Assembly (NCBI RefSeq): GCF_037325665.1 | Contig: NC_090250.1 | Location: forward strand, 1,458,957-1,522,956 | Length of the DNA stretch: 64,000 nt | Source: Littorina saxatilis | Lineage: Eukaryota; Mollusca; Gastropoda; Littorinimorpha; Littorinidae | Direction of reading: 5' to 3' | The notes under the pieces: generated by a model | What the model saw: the letters and a program-made list of their open reading frames with translations, nothing else | Told to the model about the DNA's origin: nothing | The model's database searches: none | Part shown: positions 47,701 to 57,700 of the stretch, in pieces | Layout of the letters: the number at the start of each line of letters is the position of its first letter | Position numbering within the stretch: position 1 is the stretch's first letter | Translations under genes and position numbers: made by a program

Positions 47701-50645
47701 CTTCGAGGCATAAGGGGCCCATAAGGCGAAAAATTGCTTTAATTCCACCCTCAAAAAGTCCCAGCCTTCAAACCGTAACAAATAACAGTACGCACTATTA
47801 AGCAAAATTATAAACCAAGCCTTGATTATTAATTTTTATTATTACACTTGTATCAAACAAGTGACCTCCACCTTTTGATTGGCGTTTTTATTACATTTGA
47901 ATCGGACTTGTGGCCTTTCAAAGTTGCGGTGACCTTTGACTTTCAACAGAGGTCATATGTAACAGTGGTTTTTAAAAACATAATTTAGTTGGCTCATATA
48001 TCTGAGACAAATGATCGGACAACAGCCCTTTACATTATCGTGACACATATTTTTCTGAGGCACACTGGACAGTAATAGTGCAAAGGGTGGGGTTAATCAA
48101 GGGAGTGAACCCCCCCTAAAAACACTACCAACCTGTCGTTTTTTTTGTTTTTTTTAATGCCGTTTTGATCGCTCTTGCGTTTACAACCCATCTCATCAAA
48201 TCGTAATTTATTTCCAGGCTACCAGCAATAAAATACCTCAACATGAGGAACAAATTTAAAATAAACTCTGGCAAAAGACGTGACGTCACAAAGTTTGAGT
48301 ATGCGCAACATTTTCGTTTACCAGTGCACTTCGTTACCTGCCCATTGCTGCTTTGGGTGATATTTTTCAAATGACTATTCCTATGCAGATGTTTGTGTAA
48401 TTGGCCGTTTTCAAAACATACCCATTTTTCGATTTTTCGGTCCAAAATTCAAAACGGGCACTGTCTTCCGAGACTCATAGCTCCGAAACGAACCCACTAC
48501 CCTATATTTTTTTTATGCTGAATGCATAGCAGACAGATCGAACTTAAAAAATAACCAACTTTTGGGAGAAACCAAATTATATTTAACGGGTCCAGTGAAC
48601 TACCTTAAACCAACGATAGCAAAAGGAAAAACAAACCAAAGGGGTTGCACAAGGCTAGTACCAACAGACCACAAATCTAATCTTGAGGTTTAGGGAGACG
48701 GTAATGCCTCTGGAGAAAGCCTGAAAGAGAACTACTCTTAAAAGCATGACAAACATTTACGAAGCTTAAACAATCTGGAAAAAGTATTGTAAAACAAGCA
48801 ATACTTTTCTTGTTGACTCCACAACTGACAATTGATTGCAATATTTTGTTTTAAATGTAGAGACAAATGTGTCTGCTCTCCCAAGAAGGATGCAAGCTCC
48901 AGTGTGTGTGTGTTCGTTCATGGGCTGAAACTCCCACGGCTTTTACGTGTATGACCGTTTTTACCCCGCCATTTAGGCAGCCATACGCCGCTTTCGGAGG
49001 AAGCATGCTGGGTATTTCCGTGTTTCTATAACCCACCGAACTCTGACATGGATTACAGGATCTTTTTCGTGCGCACTTGGTCTTGTGCTTGCGTGTACAC
49101 ACGGGGGTGTTCGGACACCGAGGAGAGTCTGCACACTAAGTTGACTCTCAGAAATAAATCTCTCGCCGAACGTGGGGATGAACTCACGCTGACAGCGGCC
49201 AACTAAATACAAATCCAGCGCGCTACCGACTGAGCTACATCCCCGCCGCAAGCTACAGTGAAACCCTTTTTTTAAATCCTCAAAAATCGGAAAGAAAAAA
49301 AGTTAAAAAGGATAAGGATAAGATTCATATAGTCCTGTGAGGTTACCCTCATGGAAATTCTCCCTGGGGAAAGCACGCTGCCATACTGTATACGGCGCTA
49401 CCCATTTTTTATCCTGCGCATGCGTGCACACGGGGTTGTTCGGATACCGAGGAGAGTCTGCACAAAGCTGACTCTGGGAAATAAATCCCTCGCCGAATGT
49501 GGGGATCGAACCCACGCTGAAAGCGACAACTGGTTTTGAAGCCAGCGCTGCTACCGACTGAGCTATTTCCCCGCCCAAAAAGGATAGAGTCTTACAATGG
49601 AGGTACATTTACAGAGGTTATTATCAGAAAATGTAACAAAACAATCTTAAAAGGGGGAGGGGGGGTCCACTGTATTGCATTAATTCGCCTGAAGTGCTAA
49701 CATGGAGAAACGAAGGAAGAAGAAAGTTACCCTCATCATCATAGTTTGGGAGCTCAAGGTCTCGGCATCTGAGTCTTGTGGTGAACATGCTGTATCCATT
49801 GAGGTACGGGGTCTGCACACACAAGACATGAATGAAATCAATGAAATCTGACACTGACAGCACACACACAGACATACATACACACACACACACACCACTT
49901 CAGTAAGTATCATCACCTCAACACACACACACACACACATGCCATTCTCTCTCTCTCTATCTCACACACACACACACATGCACACACACACACACACACA
50001 CACACACCACTCTCTCTCTCACACACTCACACACCATTCTCTCTCTCTCACACACCATTCTCTCTCTCTCACACACCATTCTCTCTCTCACACACACACC
50101 ATAATCTCTCTCTCACACACACCATTCTCTCTCTCACACACACACCATAATCTCTCACACTCACACACCATTCTCTCTCTCTCATACACACCATTCTCTC
50201 TCACACACACAACATAATCTCTCACACTCACACACCATTCTCTCTCTCTCTCACACACACCACTCTCTCTCTCACACACTCACACACCATTCTCTCACAC
50301 ACACACACACCATAATCTCTCACACTTACACACCATTCTCTCTCTCTCTCTCACACACACCATTCTCTCTCTCACACACACACCATTCTCTCTCACACAC
50401 ACACCATAATCTCTCACACTCACACACCATTCTCCCTCTCTCTCACACACACCATTCTCTCTCACACACACACACCATAATCTCTCACACTCACACACCA
50501 TTCTCTCTCTCTCTCTCACACACACCATTCTCTCTCTCTCACACACACCATTCTCTCTCACACACACACCATAATCTCTCACACTCACACACCATTCTCT
50601 CTCTCTCTCACACACACTCACACACCATTCTCTCACACACACCAT

Positions 50646-50725
<80 letters not shown>

Positions 50726-53111
50726 TCTCTCTCCTTCTTACAATTTTTCTTCCATTTTTCCCCAGATTATACTCACTGCTTTTTGTCGCTCTTCTCGAAA
50801 GACAGGATGCTTCATAAGCTCTTCTGCTGCAGGTCTGAAAGAATACAAGACAGATTTGGAATACATGGACATTTAGACACTCCTGTCGTAACAGAACAAG
50901 AACAAAGCTGTCTATTCAGAGTGACAAATGAACACAGCAACAGTAGTCATAGTACCAAAAGGTATGCAGATAAATGCCACTGACAGATATGTACACAGGA
51001 AACTGTTCAGGCAATTTTAATGAAGATTTTTTCTGATCAAATTCAGGACGATTGACCCAATGTTATGACTTTCATTTGCAATTTTGACCAGCCAAAACAT
51101 CTGATTCAACAAAATTGCATAAAATGTCAAATGTTATATTTCACTTCAAATAGTATTTCATGTCATTCGGTTGATGATCTCTCTAATGCCTCCTGGAATG
51201 TTCAGCTCATGGGCATGCCAGGACACACAGCACTCCAACCCCTTTCTTTTCCTAACACAGCCATGAAGTCTTACACACACACACACACTAAATACTTTTA
51301 TAACTTACCTTCATTGAAAAACTCAAGGATGTCTTTCTCCCCCCCCCCCCCCCCCCTCCACACACACACATAATTGTACAAACTAACCTTCTTGACGGAG
51401 TTACAGTCAGACAAGATCTAAGAAGATCCATCATGTCTTTTGATAAGGTCTGTAGAAAAGAAACAGAGTTAAATAAAACTCAAATAGAGTCAAAAGGAAT
51501 CAATTGCATAGTAAATTTATTGCGACTAGCACAGCAATCTAAATTACAAAAAACTGTAAGAAAAAATGCACGAAAATGAAAACACACATTTTTTTTTTAT
51601 CAACTCCAACAAGAAGCACACACTCAAATTATAAATGCTCAGAATAGGCAGATATCAAGACGTTTTTTTTTGAAAGTCTACAACAGAAAACATTACCTTC
51701 AGCTTTTCTGTGAAGCCCTGTGAAACTGCCAAGCTATCCAAGGGGGACATTTCTGAAAAAGACAACAGGTAATGAAACTAAATCACAAGTATATGTATTA
51801 ACTTTTGTTTTGTCATAATGTTTCAATTTTGGTTGTCAAATGCACGCATACACACATACCACACCCTCTAAAAATTACCTTCAGTTACAAAACCAAGTAT
51901 CTTCTGCAGAACTTCTGCAAGTGGTGTTCCTTCCCATAGCTTCTTTCCCTGAAAAAGAAATGGGCAACTTAGAAAATACTTACTTTTGAAACTCAGACAA
52001 CAATTTTTAGAAAATGAAATTGATAAAACATGAACACAAAATGTCACACACACACACACACACACACACATACTTCTAAATGCATTCTTCACCAGCACAT
52101 ATACACACACTTCTAAATGCATTCTTTACCAGCTGGGGCAAAATAATATCAAACAAAATTACACAGCAAGAGTGAAACACAGAAAGGCACACAATCAAAC
52201 AAATACAGTGGTACCTCGGCTTTAAGGCCTCCTACAACCTGAGAAAAAAATTAATTCCGGAATTAACTCTGTGTGCTTTGTATAGTTTGCGAAATAGTAA
52301 GTACACCTGCTTTTATTGAGGCAAACTTTCCCATTTTCGAAAGGGACTGTCTCCACACAAGTTCCTTGTCGACATGTGGAGACACGCCCCTCGCAAGTGC
52401 ATGGCATATAATGCCATGGGGGAAAGTTTGCCTCAACAAAAGCAAGAGTATTCACTTTTTCACAACACATACAAACCTGACAGAGTTATACCTGAGTACT
52501 GTCTATTTAGAATCATTTAGGTGACAGAAGCATTCAGGTAACCAACAATTCTTGTTTTTTGGATTGTGAATATTTGAACGTTAGCAGTCCATCTGTTTTG
52601 GGATGTCGTATCTAGGTCATAAGGGAGAGGATCTGTTGGATCCAGCAGCTTTTTTTTACCAGCACAAGCTGTAGCAGAATGATGCCCAGCGACCATGTGT
52701 CTGATTTGGGGCCGCTGACGGGCTGAACACATTTCTCCGCTTCCTCGTCCACCACCACTGGCCCGCTGCACAGAACTTCTGGGGCCGTGTAGTGCGGGGA
52801 GCTGTTCAACGACACAGTGGTGATCACAAACACACAGTGACTTAGACTAACATTAACGAGAAATTCAAATTTTAAGCCCTTACAGCACAGACATTAGGGG
52901 CATGTCACTTTAAACAAGCGTTGACCTTAACAGGCAAAAAGCCGCCCGTGGTGACACGGGGGTAGGACATGGATACCGTCTCTGCACAAAGTTGACCTGT
53001 CACCTAATCCGCGACCTTAAGTCACGCTTAACAGTTTCAAACCATATACTGAGAGAGAGCGAGAGAAAGAGAGAGGGAGTACTGAGAGAGAGCAAGAGAA
53101 AGAGAGAGAGG

Positions 53112-53184
<73 letters not shown>

Positions 53185-54692
53185 ACCCAGAGATACAAGT
53201 CTTACCCGACTTGTTTGTAAGACATCGACCGCCCACCCGCCCTACTCAAACAAACAAACAAACAAACAAACAGACAGAGTGAATCCAGTAAGCCCCATTT
53301 ATATATAAATGGCGGCTTAAATAACATAAGACCAAAACATTATTTGGCAAACAAGTCCGTACCACGGAACCATACACACCAATAAAACAAACTCCACTCT
53401 TACCGCCCAACTAAGCATTTAAATATATCGGAGCACATAAAATGAAATTGAACAAAACCAACGACACACATTCTAAGGGGAGTAAACGTGCGGGAATTCC
53501 CGCATAACCTATGCTTTTGCCAGCGGGTTTCGTCCCTTGGTTCGGTTTGTAAAAGCGTTTTAACCAATATCTTCCGTTTGACTTTCGTTAGGAATGTAAT
53601 TTTTTGCATACACCCGTGTAACCCTATTCCTTACAATTTCACGAAATTTCAGCTTAATTGACCCAGAGATACAAATCTTACCCGACTTGTTTGTAAGACA
53701 TCGTCCACCCGCCCGCCCTACTCAAACTAACAAACAAACAAACAAAGAAACAAACAGACAGAGTGAATCCAGTAAGCCCCATATAATGGCGGTTTAATGA
53801 GATACACAAGTGTATGCGTGTTTAGGTGGTATCAGCCATCTGCACTTATGGCAGAATGACTGAAGTCTTTTACGTGCAACTGTGGTGACAGGGGGGTGGA
53901 ACATGGATACCATCTCTGCGTCTGCCCGGATTCGAACCCGCGACCCTGGGATCACAAGTCCAGTGAACTACTACCTGAGCTACCCCCCCCCCTCACTGTA
54001 CACGCAGGCAAACACTAACACACTTAGACACAGCCAGACAGAAAGACACACAGAAAGACACACAGACATGCATGATGTGATTGTACAAGATTCTTCTTTG
54101 TAAGGAACAAATAATTCTCGAAATGATGCATTGGTGGGTCACTGGCTTTATTGTGCAACTGGTATTTGGCATTACATGCAGTAAGAAAAGTTTATTTTAT
54201 TCTATTTTTTTCATTGACTAAATCCAGACCACTGGAATCCACTTTGTTTCAATCTAGATTTGGTAGTTAAAGCTCTTAGGTAAACAACAGCAATATAAAG
54301 AATAAAAGCAACAATGATACCAACGTGACCACTTACCCAATTGGAAAGCTGACATCAGACCCCCAGCCCGTCATGTAGTACATTCCATACTCAGCCAGCT
54401 TTATGTCGGACTGTAGCGTAAAAAACAGATTCATCTTAAAAAATCTACAAGAACAAGATAACAGTGTAAGTGTACTCACCAGAAACATGAACAATAAAAA
54501 TATGAATAAAAATACGAATATCGTTTGTTTTTCTGGTGAGTAAATTTGCATTGTTACCTAGTTCTTGTTCTTCCCACCTGCAGTCTCTTCTTTCTATTCT
54601 TAAACAAGAGGCGAAGCCTTCAAGGCTCACGTAAGAAATCGACAAACAGTAACACTGTGACAAACTCAATCACTCCGTAACACATACACACT

Positions 54693-54738
<46 letters not shown>

Positions 54739-57700
54739 GCATAGGTGAAACTATGCAAGAAAGCGAGACCCTGGATCTGCCAAGAAGTCTCGGCCCGCTC
54801 ACAATAACAATGACCGAGACTTTCAGTAATTCCTTTGCGTGACGTCTAACCCTCTTACGTCATAATGTGACGTCTTCAAATAGTTTCTATCACACACGTC
54901 GAACACTTTTGACCGAGACTGACGTAATCCATAGACTCGGAAATGTTAAAGTTTCTACCACAGACATACACACATACATACATACGCACGCACGCACGCA
55001 CGCACGCACAGACAGACAAAGTTTATCATCGCATAGGCTACACTTACGTGAGCCAAAAATGAGCCAAAAGTGTGTAGCAACAGAATTTATTGCAAAAGAT
55101 TACGTACATGTACAACAAACAAGCAAACTCTCTGTATGTGTGAGCTTGGGAACGACAGTTACGGTACACATGCACTCTTGTGCATCCGTGTGAACTCGTG
55201 GTACCTCTATACTATCGGGGATCCATTAAGGTTTCCGAGACTGAGTTTCATTTCTATTGAATTGGTCTCGCGGAATAGCCGATTCTAAAATTTGCATAGG
55301 TAAAACGATCGCTTTTTTGGTACAAGCCTCTGGAGTAAATTTTGTGATTAATGTTTTTGTGAACAAGAAACAATTGACAGGTGGCTTTGTTCCATCTCCC
55401 TTTTTCCCTCCGCCGCGATGTAAAGTTGAATAGTTGAAGGTGACGTTAGGCACTAACTAAAGAAAGTGGGGCTGCCTGACACCCCTCGAGTTGAATGGGT
55501 TAATCTTGTGACACCGGTGCACAGGATGTGAACGCTAAAACTGTGCTTTTGCTTGGAATCTTTGAGGGAAGGAGACGTGTATTTGGTGCGGCGTGTTTTT
55601 AATGCCGTTGTGTGACATGTCTGTCACGGCCGGAAATCTTTCCGGAATGTGAGGATTCTTTTGCTGGTAGGTTAAAACAATTTTCTTTCTGTAAATGGGT
55701 AGGCGGTGAAAAGAATAGTATGCTGCTTGGGGGGAGGATTTATTTGAATGTTTAAGTAGATTGGAATGGTGGGGAAGATTTTTGTGTGTGAATGCTTTAG
55801 AAGACCGTTGTTTGAGAGAACGGTATATGTATTGTAGGCATGTTATTTGGTAGGAATGATGTGTTTTGTTGTTTAATGAGTTAGCTTGTGGTAGTTGAAA
55901 TTGTTGATTTGTTTACGTATGCTTACGGCGTGCATTCTGTGTTTGCAGGATGGCCGAGTGTGCGACGGGGTTTCAGTAGACGGGGTTTAGTTAGGTCTGT
56001 TGGGTTAGTTAGGTCTGGTCTGGGTTTAGTTAGGTCTTTCTTTCTAGAGGGGTTCTTTTTAGTTAGGTCTGTTCTGGTTTAGTTAGGTCTTTTCTTTTTT
56101 TAATTGGTCGTAGATTTGTTTTTATAGACTAGGTTTTGTTAGTGAAGAGTAGTTAGATTTAGTGGAGAGATTTTGGTCAGATTTTGTTAGAGTTTTTGTA
56201 GATTTGGTTTTTTTAAAGAATTGTTTTTTTTAGATTTCGTTTGTTTTAAATTAGAGTTTCATTGTGTTTTTTTGGATTAAAGTTGAGAGTGAGGATTTAG
56301 AGTAGAGTGTAGTTTGGGGAAAGGATTTGGTGTGTTTTAAAGGGTATTTTTAGGGGAAGAATGTAGTTTTAGAATGAAGAGTGAGAATATTGTTTTTCTT
56401 TAAAGTTGTTTAGTCCTATACAGTGAAAGTTGTATTTGAAGATAAACCCCCGTTATCCCACATTTTCCCCATTTCATCGTATGGAATAAAAGAACCTGGG
56501 TAATATAACTTGTGTTGTCTGCTTTAGTGTTTGAGTTCAGTACGAAAGAGGAAAGTAGATGGGCACACGGTTACATATGTCTGAAGATCTATACAGTGGA
56601 ACCTCCCTCTTAAGACCTAAAAAAAACCCCGGAGAAACAGGAGTCTTAAAATGGGGGTACATTTACAAATTACAGAGGTTATGAACCAAAAATCTGAGAA
56701 AACAAGGTCTTAAAAGGGAGGGAGTCTTCTTCTTCTTCTGCGTTCATGGGCTGAAACTCCCACGTACACTCGTGTTTTTTGCACGAGTGGAATTTTACGT
56801 GTAAGACCGTTTTTTACCCCGCCATTTAGGCAGCCATACGCCGTTTTCGGAGGAAGCATGCTGGGTATTTTCGTGTTTCTATAACCCACCGAACTCTGAC
56901 ATGGATTACAGGATCTTTTTTGTGCGCACTTGGTCTTGTGCTTGCGTGTACACACGGGGGTGTTCGGACACCGAGGGAGTCTTAAATTGGGGGGTTCCAC
57001 GGCCTTCAACATGGTTGAAAAAGTCGCGTGCAAGAGATAACCTTCAAAGCCAATTAGCCTTTTTTTCTCCCACAATTTTGTTTGATCTCTCTCTCAACAA
57101 TGATTTTTTTTCTCTTTGTTTGTTGCTTGCATTTTGTCTGTCGGTTTTTTTGTTTGTTTTCTTGACAAATGATTTAACCTAGTAGTGGTACTGAGGAAAT
57201 ATATTCACAAATAAGACAGCACAAACACACATCAATTATTATGCACACCTGGGATTGTAGCAGAACGTTGTCCAGCGAAAGGCTGCGATGCGTTATTCCT
57301 TTACCGTGCAGAAATGACAGACCCTCCAGAATTTGGTAAACCACATGAACTACATTTCTTTCACTGAAACAGTAATCATAATAATACTAATATTTGTAGA
57401 GCGCATGTATCCAGGGATAATCCCTGCTCAAAGCGCTGTACAATCATTTAGGAAAAACACATGAACTACACTGCTTTCCCTGAAACAGTACATCATCACC
57501 ATCACTGAATCTAATGGAATATTTTCTACTGCAGACTAAACAAGCACAGACAAGAGCAAAGATTTTTTCCTGACCTAATAAGCACACAATTCTTCCTCTG
57601 CGTTCATGGGCTGAGACTCCCATGGGGTACACTCATGTTTTTTACACAAGTGGGTTTTTACGTGTATGACCGTTTTTACCCCGCCATTTCGGCACACGAT

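Noticed and set aside
47444-47722. 92-codon minus-strand ORF with two hydrophobic segments
   Set aside because: Lies inside TBCK intron 10 with no donor/acceptor context or homology.
55507-56575. Solo LTR of a retrotransposon (TG...CA-like ends, AATAAA-like motif)
   Set aside because: No matching flanking target duplication, no second copy or internal region seen; listed only as an unexplained G+T-rich stretch.
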